64,000 bases of DNA, from assembly GCA_905216195.1 (NCBI GenBank), contig CAJMSX010000003.1, positions 1 to 64,000 of the forward strand, given 5' to 3'. Source of the DNA: an uncultured bacterium. Its GTDB lineage: Bacteria; Bacteroidota; Bacteroidia; Bacteroidales; Marinifilaceae. Shown here one piece after another: positions 1 through 8,110 of this stretch (the first letter of the stretch is position 1; every line of letters starts with the position of its first letter). A model generated the notes under the pieces. The model saw nothing but the letters and a program-made list of their open reading frames with translations, was not told where the DNA came from and did no database searches. A program made the translations under genes and the position numbers.

Positions 1-11
1 AGTAGGGAATC

Positions 12-749
12 ATGAATTTAGTTATCGATATAGGGAATACCCGTTTTAAATATGCTTTTTTCGAGGAGAAGGGAATGACTTCTTTCGGTTTCGAGGTACA
101 GGAAATGTACCGGAAGATCGAGCAAGGGATCAGTCAGGGGGTGAAAATAGATGTTTTTTTGTCCGGAAGCGGGAAAATAGATGCTTTCCTGCGGGCCCGT
201 TTGAAAAATTATGCCGCTTACTGGCTGGAAGTGGCTTCCGGACCCTTGTTGCCGGTGGGTATTTCCTATAAAACCCCGGAGACGCTGGGTTTCGACCGGG
301 TGGCGGTTTGTGTGGGGGCTTGCAATCTTTTTCCCCGGAAAAACCTGCTGGTGATTGATTCGGGTACGGCCCTTACCTATAATTACGTAGACGAACATGC
401 TACATTTTTGGGAGGAAATATTTCTCCCGGCCAGGAAATCCGATTCCGTTCCCTTCATCTTTTTACCGAGAAATTGCCTTATATTAAACCGGGAATGACT
501 TATGGAGGATGCGGAAGAACTACTTCCGAAGCACTTTTGAACGGAGTGATGGATGGGATTTTATATGAAGTCGAAGGCTACGTAAGAGAATTCAGGAAAA
601 AATATCCGGACGGGCAAGTCGTTATCACCGGAGGAAACTCTCTGTTTCTGAAAGATAAACTCGGGCCGGAAGCCTACTTTGAAATCCATTTGGGATTTAT
701 CGGTTTAAATGAAATTTTAGAATACAATAAAAATCATAACGAAACTTAA
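12..749 (+). CDS. coaX: Type III pantothenate kinase
   Basis: Phosphorylates pantothenate with ATP, the first step of coenzyme A synthesis, in the cytoplasm. The 245-residue length is usual for the type III family. The ASKHA-fold signatures are visible: DIGNTRFK at residues 6-13 (phosphate loop), GFDRVAVCVGA in the middle, DSGTALTYN, and GGNISPG. The ATG puts DIGNT six residues in, as is typical. Nothing upstream of base 1 can be seen, so whether it belongs to a longer operon is unknown. The next gene is separated by about 100 bp with its own promoter-like element. Confidence 0.95.
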   Translation: MNLVIDIGNTRFKYAFFEEKGMTSFGFEVQEMYRKIEQGISQGVKIDVFLSGSGKIDAFLRARLKNYAAYWLEVASGPLLPVGISYKTPETLGFDRVAVCVGACNLFPRKNLLVIDSGTALTYNYVDEHATFLGGNISPGQEIRFRSLHLFTEKLPYIKPGMTYGGCGRTTSEALLNGVMDGILYEVEGYVREFRKKYPDGQVVITGGNSLFLKDKLGPEAYFEIHLGFIGLNEILEYNKNHNET

Positions 750-788
750 ATTATTGCGTCCTGGCGGTGGATTTTAAAAAAATAGTAA

Positions 789-796
789 TATTTTTG
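789..796 (+). promoter_or_regulatory. Candidate -7 promoter element for the TPR gene
   Basis: TATTTTTG matches the Bacteroidetes -7 consensus TAnnTTTG and lies about 60 bp upstream of the start codon. No clean -33 TTTG box was found at the expected distance, so this is a moderate call. Confidence 0.4.
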
Positions 797-856
797 CAGG
801 AAAAGCTGGATATAGAGAAACAATTATAATCAGATACAACTTAAATGAGAATAATT

Positions 857-2179
857 ATGAAAAAAGTGATTGCCTTGGCATTGGGAGTTTGCTTTATAGG
901 TAGTTTTGTTAAGGCCCAAAGCGTGGATTCGAAATACGGGCCCGATAGTGTGAAAACGATGGAACAGGCTTCTATTTATTTTGAATTTGTGAAGCAAAAA
1001 AATTACAAAGACGCTTTACCCGGCTGGAGATACGTATTTAACAATGCTCCGAAATTCCGTATGGATACGTATACCAAAGGAGAAGATATCATGGCGGGAA
1101 TGTATGAAAAAACCAAAAACCAGGCGTATATCGATACGATGATGATGGTTTACGACCAATGGATGAAAAATTTTGGAGACCATGCCAGGTACGGAGAAGG
1201 ATATATTCTCGGTAAAAAAGGTTTCAATTTATATCGTTTTAGGGGAGTCAATAATACGGAAGCTGCGAAGGAAGCTTTTGGTTATCTGACGAAATCGTTT
1301 GAAATGCAGGGAGATAAATCCAATCCGTTGATTGTTAAAATGACTTTTGCCGTGGCAGACGATCTGTTGAAAAAAGGAGAATTATCGAAAGATGAATATA
1401 TGAAACTGTATCTGCAATTCTCGGACTTTGCGGAAAGAGGAATGAGTACGGCCAAAAAGAAAGCTCCCTATGAAGATTTGAAAACGACGGTAGATGCCTT
1501 ATTCTTCAATGCCGGAGTGGCCGATTGTCAGACTTTAAGTGAATTTTTAACTCCCAAATTTGAAAAAGATAAGGAAAATATGGAGGTATTGAAGGAAATC
1601 TCCGGTTTGCTGAAAAGAGGGGAATGTACGGATGTACCTTTGTTCGCAGAGGTCGCCGAAAATATGTACCGCTTGGATCCTACGGCTGAAGCGGCTTATA
1701 ACCTGGCCATTATGTTCCTGAAAAAGAAAGAATACGATAAGACCGAAAGTTATTTGCAGGAAGCTATCGATAAAAGTACGGACGATACGGCCAAAGCTGA
1801 ATATTACCTGCGTATGGCCCAAATAAAACTTTCCAAAAAGGAATTACCGCAGGCTAAGAAAAATGCGTTGGAAGCGTTAAAGCTGAATCCCAGTATGGGA
1901 GAGGCTTATCTGATTATCGGAAATGCATATGCCGCCTATAGTAAAAATTACGGAGAAGACGATTTCGATCATGCTGCCGTGTTCTGGGCTGCTGTAGATA
2001 AGTTCATCAAAGCAAAACAAGTGGATCCTTCGGTAACCGAAGCTGCGAATAAACTGATCAATGCTTACTCGCCTTACTTCCCCAGTAAGGATGAAGCCTT
2101 CTTCAGAAGCGTTACTTCCGGTACGTCCGTCAAATTGGGAGACTGGATTAACGAAACCACTACCGCACGTTTCAGGTAA
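857..2179 (+). CDS. Exported tetratricopeptide-repeat protein
   Basis: A secreted or periplasmic helical repeat protein of about 440 residues. The N-terminus MKKVIALALGVCF...KAQ is a signal peptide with likely cleavage after the AQ region. The C-terminal half has TPR-like helix pairs, such as AAYNLAIMFLKKKEYDKTE and the following pair around AEYYLRMAQIKLSKKELPQAK. I start at the second ATG because it gives the better signal peptide; an in-frame ATG at 845 would add MRII. It is the first gene of a run leading into lptC and the CorC-type gene with short gaps. The specific function is unknown; TPR scaffolds of this kind often support envelope processes. Confidence 0.75.
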   Translation: MKKVIALALGVCFIGSFVKAQSVDSKYGPDSVKTMEQASIYFEFVKQKNYKDALPGWRYVFNNAPKFRMDTYTKGEDIMAGMYEKTKNQAYIDTMMMVYDQWMKNFGDHARYGEGYILGKKGFNLYRFRGVNNTEAAKEAFGYLTKSFEMQGDKSNPLIVKMTFAVADDLLKKGELSKDEYMKLYLQFSDFAERGMSTAKKKAPYEDLKTTVDALFFNAGVADCQTLSEFLTPKFEKDKENMEVLKEISGLLKRGECTDVPLFAEVAENMYRLDPTAEAAYNLAIMFLKKKEYDKTESYLQEAIDKSTDDTAKAEYYLRMAQIKLSKKELPQAKKNALEALKLNPSMGEAYLIIGNAYAAYSKNYGEDDFDHAAVFWAAVDKFIKAKQVDPSVTEAANKLINAYSPYFPSKDEAFFRSVTSGTSVKLGDWINETTTARFR

Positions 2180-2188
2180 CAGCCGGTT

Positions 2189-2758
2189 ATGGTGAATCGT
2201 TTTCCGATACCCTTTTGTAAAAGCATTATTGTTCTGTTGGGGACAATAATGCTTTTAGCTTGTAAGAACGATATGAAAAAGGTAGCTCTTTTGACGGATC
2301 AGAAAGACTTACCGGAAATGTCCGGAGAAAATATGGAAATGATTTATTCCGATTCGGCCCGGATTAAATATAAAGTACTCACGCCTCTTTACTATAAATT
2401 CGACAAGGAAGACAAAAAGTACGATGAATTCCCCAAAGGTATACATGTGATCTCCTATGACCGGGACGGAAATGTGATCGGTGAGATTACCGCTAAATAT
2501 GCCAAACAACTGGAAAAGGAAATGTTGTGGGAAGCCCGGAACGAAGTCGTGGTCGTCAACGCCGAGGGAGCGAAACTGGAAACGGATTTGCTGTATTGGG
2601 ATACTAAAAATGAAAAAATATATTCGGACCGTTATAGTCGTCTGACCGCTAACGGACAAATTATCGAAGGAAATAACGGATTTGAATCCGATCAGAATTT
2701 AAAGAATCCCGTATTTAAAAATATTACGGGGCAGGTGGAAATCGAACAACAAAAATAA
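2189..2758 (+). CDS. lptC: LPS export periplasmic protein LptC
   Basis: LptC receives lipopolysaccharide from the inner-membrane LptBFG transporter and passes it to the periplasmic bridge. The protein has 189 residues with an N-terminal hydrophobic segment and a lipobox ending at Cys25 (LLAC), so it is probably a lipoprotein rather than the transmembrane-anchored form of Enterobacteria. The body has the short beta-strand repeats of the OstA/LptC jellyroll, for example a stretch around GKNVIGEI-like residues 90-100 and LLYWDTKNEKIYSD. It sits 9 bp after the TPR gene and its stop overlaps the next start (TAATG), so it is probably co-transcribed and translationally coupled. Confidence 0.85.
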   Translation: MVNRFPIPFCKSIIVLLGTIMLLACKNDMKKVALLTDQKDLPEMSGENMEMIYSDSARIKYKVLTPLYYKFDKEDKKYDEFPKGIHVISYDRDGNVIGEITAKYAKQLEKEMLWEARNEVVVVNAEGAKLETDLLYWDTKNEKIYSDRYSRLTANGQIIEGNNGFESDQNLKNPVFKNITGQVEIEQQK

Positions 2759-4008
2759 TGCCGGTACTAACAGTTATATTGATTTGTCTTTTGTTATCTG
2801 CATTCTTTTCCGGAATGGAGATAGCTTTTGTGGCCTCCAATAAATTGAGGATACAAATCGACAAATCGAGTAAAAGTGTAACCCAGACGCTTATTGATCT
2901 TTTCGTTTCGAATGCAGGGATGTATATTACGACCATATTAGTCGGCAATAATGTGGTAATGGTGATTTACGGTATTTTTATGTCTCAGTATCTGAATGCC
3001 CATCTGCTCACTTTGAATCTTTCGGTGGGAATGGAATTGTTTGTGGAGACTCTGATTTCGACCTTGATTATTATTGTTTTTGCCGAATTTTTACCGAAGA
3101 CTCTTTTTCGGCTGCGTCCCAACTCGTTTTTGCGGGTTTTTGCGGTGCCGGTATTTCTCTTTTATTTGCTTTTTTTTCCCATTACTTACTTTTCGGTTTG
3201 GTTCGGAGGGATCCTGTTGCGTGTATTCACGGGAAAAAAATTGGAACAGACCGAACAGGACAAGGCTTTCGGGAAGGTGGATTTGAACAATCTGATCGAA
3301 GAAGGAGAAATTACGGACGAAGACCAGGAAGAGGTTCATGAGATCAAGCTTTTCCGCAATGCTTTGGATTTTTCTGAAATCAAACTGCGGGAATGTATTG
3401 TGCCCCGTACGGATTTAGTGGCTCTTCCGCTCGGTAGTTCTTTGGATGAATTAACAGCCTTATTTGTCCAAACGGGTTTATCCCGCATCCTGATTTACAA
3501 GGAAAATATTGATGACATTATCGGTTACGTACATTCTTCTTCTCTTTTTAAAAAACCGGCTACTATTGCGGAAGCGGTAAGCCGGGTGATTATTGCTCCG
3601 GAAACCATGTCGGCTTCGCATTTGCTGAATGTTTTTATCAAAGAGCAAAGAAGTATTGCCGTAGTCGTGGATGAATTCGGCATTACGGCCGGGATTGTTA
3701 CGATTGAAGACATTATGGAGGAAATTTTCGGGGAGATAGAGGATGAACACGATCATCCGAATCTCAGGGAAGAGGTGGTTTCGGATCACGAGTATATTTT
3801 TTCCGGGAGGCTGGAGGTGGATTACCTTAACGAAAAATACGGTCTGGATTTGGAGGAGAACGAAGAGTACGAAACCTTAGCCGGGTATGTGCTGTATTTT
3901 AATGAAAGTATTCCTCAGGAAGGAGAAAAGGTTGAGATTTCGGACCTGACTTTCGAGGTGTTGAGGGTGAAAAACGCCCGGATCGAGGAAATACGGGTGT
4001 TGAAATGA
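2758..4008 (+). CDS. CNNM/CorC-type hemolysin-family membrane protein
   Basis: A 416-residue integral membrane protein with the standard order: an N-terminal DUF21/CNNM transmembrane domain (hydrophobic segments over residues 1-150), a paired CBS domain (about 205-330, including SRILIYKE and FGITAGIVTIEDIMEEIFGE), and a C-terminal CorC_HlyC domain (YIFSGRLEVDYLNEKYGLDL onward). The family is linked to magnesium or other cation efflux; the hemolysin name is historical. The start overlaps the lptC stop by one base. A GC-rich hairpin lies between it and the convergent manC. Confidence 0.85.
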   Translation: MPVLTVILICLLLSAFFSGMEIAFVASNKLRIQIDKSSKSVTQTLIDLFVSNAGMYITTILVGNNVVMVIYGIFMSQYLNAHLLTLNLSVGMELFVETLISTLIIIVFAEFLPKTLFRLRPNSFLRVFAVPVFLFYLLFFPITYFSVWFGGILLRVFTGKKLEQTEQDKAFGKVDLNNLIEEGEITDEDQEEVHEIKLFRNALDFSEIKLRECIVPRTDLVALPLGSSLDELTALFVQTGLSRILIYKENIDDIIGYVHSSSLFKKPATIAEAVSRVIIAPETMSASHLLNVFIKEQRSIAVVVDEFGITAGIVTIEDIMEEIFGEIEDEHDHPNLREEVVSDHEYIFSGRLEVDYLNEKYGLDLEENEEYETLAGYVLYFNESIPQEGEKVEISDLTFEVLRVKNARIEEIRVLK

Positions 4009-4029
4009 TGGGGTATTTGCCTGGAAAAG

Positions 4030-4066
4030 CCGACCGGGATTTGATGCTGCGAGGAACCCCGGCCGG
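4030..4066. terminator. Hairpin between convergent corC-type gene and manC
   Basis: CCGACCGGG and CCCGGCCGG form a nine-base stem with one A-C mismatch and a 19-base loop in the only gap between two convergent genes. The following TTTG run is short, so termination is likely but not certain. Confidence 0.45.
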
Positions 4067-4083
4067 TTTGTAAGGGAGCCTGC

Positions 4084-5157
4084 TTATTTTTTGAGTTTCA
4101 GTAATTTTTCAAAGTTTCGGATGTGGTTTTCATTTTTGGAATGACAGACCATCAGGTAATTGTTTTTTTCGGCAATGATGAGGTTATCGATACCGTGTAC
4201 GATGACTTTTTTTCCTTTGGGAACATTGACGATACAATTCCGGGAGTCCTGAAAAATAACTTTGGAAGAGTTGGTGACGTTGTTGTTTTCGTCTTTTTCG
4301 CACAAGGCTTGAAAAGCGTGCCAGGTCCCTACGTCCGACCAGCCGAATTCTCCTTTCAGAACATATACGTGAGCAGATTTTTCCAGTACGGCATAATCGA
4401 TGGAGAGATTGGGGCATTGAGCATAGATCCGGTTGATATATTCCTGTTCTTTTTCCGTGTTCAGCAGGGAATCGTTTTCGAATAAGAGGTATAAATCGTA
4501 AACGTGTTTTCGCATTTCTTGCAGAATGTCTTTCGTTTGCCAGATGAATATGCCGGCATTCCAGAAGAAATCCCCGGATTCGAAAAATTTTTCGGCCAAT
4601 TCTTTATCGGGTTTTTCCGTAAAAGTCTTGACGGGAGTTATGGGCGCACTCTCTTCCTGTTTTTTAATTTGGATATAGCCGTATTCAGTTTCGGCTCGCG
4701 AAGGCTGGATACCGATGGTGAGAAGGCCGTGGTTTTTTTTCACAAAAGAAATTCCTTGCAGAATATCTTCAAGGTAGATGCGATCGTTGGTGATAAAATG
4801 ATCGGAGGGGACCACCACCATGGTCGAATCAGGTTCGGTTTTATGGATTTTGGATGCGGCATAGGCAATACAAGTAGCCGTATTTCGCCTGAACGGTTCT
4901 TTTAAAAGATTGCCTTCCGGTATACAGGGAATTTGTTGCCGGGTGATGGCCTCGTACTCGCTGCCGGTGATGATAAAGATATGTTCTTTATCGAAAATCT
5001 GATTTAATCGTTCATAAGTTTGTTGAATAAAACTTTTTCCGGTGTTTAAAATATCTGAAAACTGTTTCGGGCAACTTTTATTGCTAACGGGCCAGAAACG
5101 ATTGCCGACTCCGCCGGCCATGATGACACAATAAGAACTGGAGTTCATTACATTCAT
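4084..5157 (-). CDS. manC: Mannose-1-phosphate guanylyltransferase
   Basis: Makes GDP-mannose from mannose-1-phosphate and GTP, feeding mannose and fucose into surface polysaccharides. It has 357 residues, the single-domain form without a C-terminal isomerase. Visible motifs are the nucleotide-binding MAGGVGNRFWPVS near the N-terminus, the pyrophosphorylase PKQF, VVPSDHF, the substrate-binding FTEKPD and the conserved WSDVGTW. An internal ATG (residue 4) is also possible as start. It is divergent from mlaE and stands alone on the - strand here. Confidence 0.9.
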   Translation of the reverse strand: MNVMNSSSYCVIMAGGVGNRFWPVSNKSCPKQFSDILNTGKSFIQQTYERLNQIFDKEHIFIITGSEYEAITRQQIPCIPEGNLLKEPFRRNTATCIAYAASKIHKTEPDSTMVVVPSDHFITNDRIYLEDILQGISFVKKNHGLLTIGIQPSRAETEYGYIQIKKQEESAPITPVKTFTEKPDKELAEKFFESGDFFWNAGIFIWQTKDILQEMRKHVYDLYLLFENDSLLNTEKEQEYINRIYAQCPNLSIDYAVLEKSAHVYVLKGEFGWSDVGTWHAFQALCEKDENNNVTNSSKVIFQDSRNCIVNVPKGKKVIVHGIDNLIIAEKNNYLMVCHSKNENHIRNFEKLLKLKK

Positions 5158-5418
5158 TGGTTTTTCTAGGATTATTACTATCTACTCCTCTTTTGTTCGT
5201 AAAGACAGAGTTATAAACAGAACCAAATAAAATGGTTTTAATACAAGCTTTTTGCTTATTGTTGCCGAATGTAGTAATAAATCCGCGAATAATTTATATT
5301 TTTACATTAAATTTCAAAGGAGACTTTATAACGGATTCCCGTTGCGGAAGAAAAATCGGAGGTAGCGGAGGCTGTTATATTCCGGCAGAAGGTAAAACGA
5401 TCGTAATTTTAATTGTAA

Positions 5419-6156
5419 ATGAACTTTTTGTACAGACTCGGTTCCTATCTTATTTTTATCCGGAAGGCTTTTTCCCGACCGGAAAAAAGAAGCGTGTATT
5501 GGAAGGAACTGCTAGCGGAGTTCGAGCAATTGGGATTGAACTCGATTTTGCTGGTGGTGATTATTTCTTTTTTTATCGGGGCGGTGCTGACTTTGCAAAC
5601 GGCTTATAATATGGCCAATCCCTTGCTGCCCCGTTACCTCATCGGTTATCTTACCCGGGAGACTTTATTACTGGAATTTTCCTCGACCATCGTAAGCCTT
5701 ATATTGGCCGGAAAAATCGGAAGTAATATCGCCTCTGAAATCGGCAGTATGAAAATTACGGAGCAAATCGAAGCGCTGGAGGTGATGGGAATAAATTCGG
5801 TGTCCTATTTGGTGGGTCCCAAGATCCTGGCTTCTTTCGTGATCAATCCGGTTCTCTATATTTTCAGTGTTTTTATCGGCATACTGGGAGGCCTTATGTC
5901 GGGATTGCTCAGCGGGGTGGTGAATTTCGAAGACTTTATATACGGATTACATTTTTCTTTTAATCCTTATTATGTGACTTACTCCATCATCAAGACACTC
6001 TTTTTCGCTTTTATCTTTACTTCCATTCCTGCTTTTTACGGTTACCATGTGCAGGGCGGAGCTTTGGAAGTCGGTAAGGCGGGAACTAAAGCTGTGGTAG
6101 ACAGTAGCATTACAATCCTGACCGTCAATTTAATACTAACAAAAATTATGTTGTAA
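5419..6156 (+). CDS. mlaE: MlaE-family ABC transporter permease
   Basis: The 245-residue MlaE permease of the phospholipid (Mla) transport system in the inner membrane. It has an amphipathic N-terminal helix and about five hydrophobic segments, with the family stretch IGSNIASEIGSMKITEQIEALEVMG (residues about 100-124, quoted only to mark the region) that contacts the ATPase. It overlaps mlaF by one base (TAATG). No MlaD substrate-binding gene follows, so the third component must be elsewhere. A TATTTTTA element at 5297-5304 is a possible -7 site about 115 bp upstream. Confidence 0.88.
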   Translation: MNFLYRLGSYLIFIRKAFSRPEKRSVYWKELLAEFEQLGLNSILLVVIISFFIGAVLTLQTAYNMANPLLPRYLIGYLTRETLLLEFSSTIVSLILAGKIGSNIASEIGSMKITEQIEALEVMGINSVSYLVGPKILASFVINPVLYIFSVFIGILGGLMSGLLSGVVNFEDFIYGLHFSFNPYYVTYSIIKTLFFAFIFTSIPAFYGYHVQGGALEVGKAGTKAVVDSSITILTVNLILTKIML

Positions 6157-6908
6157 TGATCCGGGTTGAAAATTTATACAAGTCCTTCGATAATAAAGTA
6201 GTGCTCTCAGATATCAATGTACGGTTTGAAGAGGGGAAAGTGAATCTGATTATCGGCAAAAGCGGTTCGGGAAAAACGGTTTTGTTAAAATCCCTGATCG
6301 GCTTGCATTCCATAGACCGGGGACATATTTTTTACGGGGATCGGGATATTACTAAGTTGAATGCCAAGCAAATGCGATCGACTCGGGAGGAGATCGGGGT
6401 CGTTTTTCAGGGCGGAGCTTTGTTCGATTCTTTGAGTGTTTTGGAAAACGTACAGTTTCCCCTGAACCTTTTTACCGATTTGTCGGAGAGCAAGAAAAAA
6501 GAACGGGCTTTGTTTTGTCTTCATCGGGTGAATTTGGTGGATGCTGAGCATCTTTTTCCGGCGGAGATCAGCGGAGGGATGAAAAAGCGGGTGGCGATTG
6601 CACGTGCTATCGTCATGCAGCCTAAATTTTTGTTTTGTGACGAGCCGAATTCCGGGTTGGATCCTCTTACCTCGATTGTGATCGATAATTTAATAGAAGA
6701 AATTACGCATGAATACGATATGACGACTATCGTCAATACTCACGATATGAACTCTGTATTCGAGATCGGAGAAAAGATCGTTTTTATCCATGACGGACGA
6801 AAAGAATGGGAAGGGAGTAAGGAAGAGATTGCCCATACGGATAATAAAAATTTAAACGACTTTATTTTTTCCTCGAAATTGTATAAAAAAATCAGATCCA
6901 GCTTATGA
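6156..6908 (+). CDS. mlaF: Mla-type ABC transporter ATP-binding protein
   Basis: Cytoplasmic ATPase partner of the upstream permease in lipid transport between the membranes. The ABC motifs are complete in 250 residues: Walker A GKSGSGKT at 34-41, Q-loop VFQGGALFDSLSV, signature SGGMKKRVAIARA, Walker B FLFCDEPNSGLDP and H-loop NTHDM. The GGALFDS stretch is typical of MlaF rather than generic importers. It is translationally coupled at both ends, to mlaE (1-bp overlap) and to the DUF4296 gene (4-bp ATGA overlap). Confidence 0.9.
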   Translation: MIRVENLYKSFDNKVVLSDINVRFEEGKVNLIIGKSGSGKTVLLKSLIGLHSIDRGHIFYGDRDITKLNAKQMRSTREEIGVVFQGGALFDSLSVLENVQFPLNLFTDLSESKKKERALFCLHRVNLVDAEHLFPAEISGGMKKRVAIARAIVMQPKFLFCDEPNSGLDPLTSIVIDNLIEEITHEYDMTTIVNTHDMNSVFEIGEKIVFIHDGRKEWEGSKEEIAHTDNKNLNDFIFSSKLYKKIRSSL

Positions 6909-7750
6909 GATTCGCTTTCTTCAAATATATCGTGTTTCCGGTTTTGTTGTTAATAGGGGTTGCCGGATGTAAGCGTCAAAAAGTTCCGTTGGACGAGAAG
7001 CAGTTTACGGATTTGCTGGTCGACCTTCATTTGGCTGACGGTACTTTGCAGGTGAAAGGATTTTCTCCTGACCGGGGGAAAAAAGACTATGCTTATTACA
7101 ATTCGGTATTTGCTAAATACGGGATAGATCAGCAGGTGTTTGATTCCTGCATGTACTATTATTCCGCTCAAACCCTTCTTTTTTCCAAAATGTACGATAA
7201 GGTGATCGATCGTTTGAGTAAGAAACTGACCGAACAGGACCGTATTTTGAATGAATTGAGGGCGCGGGATTCGGTTAATTATTTTCCTGTGGTGGACACG
7301 ATTTTACTGGATACCTCTCCCGTTGTGCGGGAATATGAAATCGACAGCATTGTTCCCGGTTTGTATAAATTTTCGCTCATGATTCAATTCGATACATTGG
7401 ATCCCGGAGTAAACAACCGGATTACTTCCTTTTTTCTGTCGGAAGACGGGCGGGATACTTTACGGATAAGAAATGTGAGGGTATATTCCGACCTGTCGGC
7501 ACATACCTACCATTGGTCTCAGTATGCAGATTCGGTATATGACCGCTTAATCATACGTTTTGTCGATACGGATAAGCCGGAAAAGTTGAAATACAGGAGG
7601 GGACGGGCTTGGGGGGCGACTTTGCTGCGACCCTATACGCCGGCTCATACGGAAGAACGTTTGAAGAATGCGCTGTCCCGGCAACGTACCTTCTTGCCGA
7701 AGGGGGCAGGCAGGCCGCTTCCCCGGGAAGAAAGGGAAGTCTTACGTTGA
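6905..7750 (+). CDS. DUF4296 domain lipoprotein
   Basis: A 281-residue lipoprotein with a signal peptide and lipobox ending at Cys22 (GVAGC). The DUF4296 pattern follows directly: a helical segment with LLVDLHLADGTLQVKG and later YYNSVFAKYGID. The function of the family is unknown. It overlaps mlaF by four bases, which hints at a link with envelope lipid transport, but that is inference. The C-terminal 30 residues are rich in Arg and Pro and look unstructured. Confidence 0.75.
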   Translation: MRFAFFKYIVFPVLLLIGVAGCKRQKVPLDEKQFTDLLVDLHLADGTLQVKGFSPDRGKKDYAYYNSVFAKYGIDQQVFDSCMYYYSAQTLLFSKMYDKVIDRLSKKLTEQDRILNELRARDSVNYFPVVDTILLDTSPVVREYEIDSIVPGLYKFSLMIQFDTLDPGVNNRITSFFLSEDGRDTLRIRNVRVYSDLSAHTYHWSQYADSVYDRLIIRFVDTDKPEKLKYRRGRAWGATLLRPYTPAHTEERLKNALSRQRTFLPKGAGRPLPREEREVLR

Positions 7751-7756
7751 AAGGAG

Positions 7757-8092
7757 ATGAGAAAAATCGCTGCGAATTACATTTATTTACCGGGTTACCC
7801 GTTGGTGAAAAACGGATATGTGGTGTTGGACGGAGATGAGGTAAAAGAGGTCGTCGATACGGGGGGAACGATCCGGGAAATACAGGGGCTGGAGTTTTAC
7901 GGGGGAATGCTGGTGGCTGGATGTTGTGCCGGAATGTCGGCGGGTGAAAAAAAAGGGGAGAAGCTTCTTCCCTGTCTGGATCGGATGTATGCCGGAATGA
8001 AAAGGGGGGGAAGAGGAATAGCCCTGATTCGGAAAGCAGACTTATCCGTCTTGGTTTTCAAGACGGAAACCGTTATCGAACGTTTGGTGTAA
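7757..8092 (+). CDS. Small conserved protein, amidohydrolase N-terminus-like
   Basis: A 111-residue protein beginning MRKIAANYIYLPGYPLVKNG, followed by short beta strands ending in FYGGMLVAG. This resembles the small beta-sandwich that opens amidohydrolase-family enzymes (the strand ending xxPGfvd), but the metal-binding HxH and the TIM barrel are absent, so it is not a deaminase or amidohydrolase by itself. The next frame gives no continuation, so it does not look like a simple frameshift. It starts six bases after the DUF4296 stop, with GAAAGGAG abutting the ATG. Function unknown. Confidence 0.6.
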   Translation: MRKIAANYIYLPGYPLVKNGYVVLDGDEVKEVVDTGGTIREIQGLEFYGGMLVAGCCAGMSAGEKKGEKLLPCLDRMYAGMKRGGRGIALIRKADLSVLVFKTETVIERLV

Positions 8093-8110
8093 TGTTAACT
8101 TCAAATACGA

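Noticed and set aside
5232..5609. A 125-codon + strand frame before mlaE
   Set aside because: It overlaps the mlaE start in another frame and its sequence is shadow-like; the MlaE frame shows clear family features.
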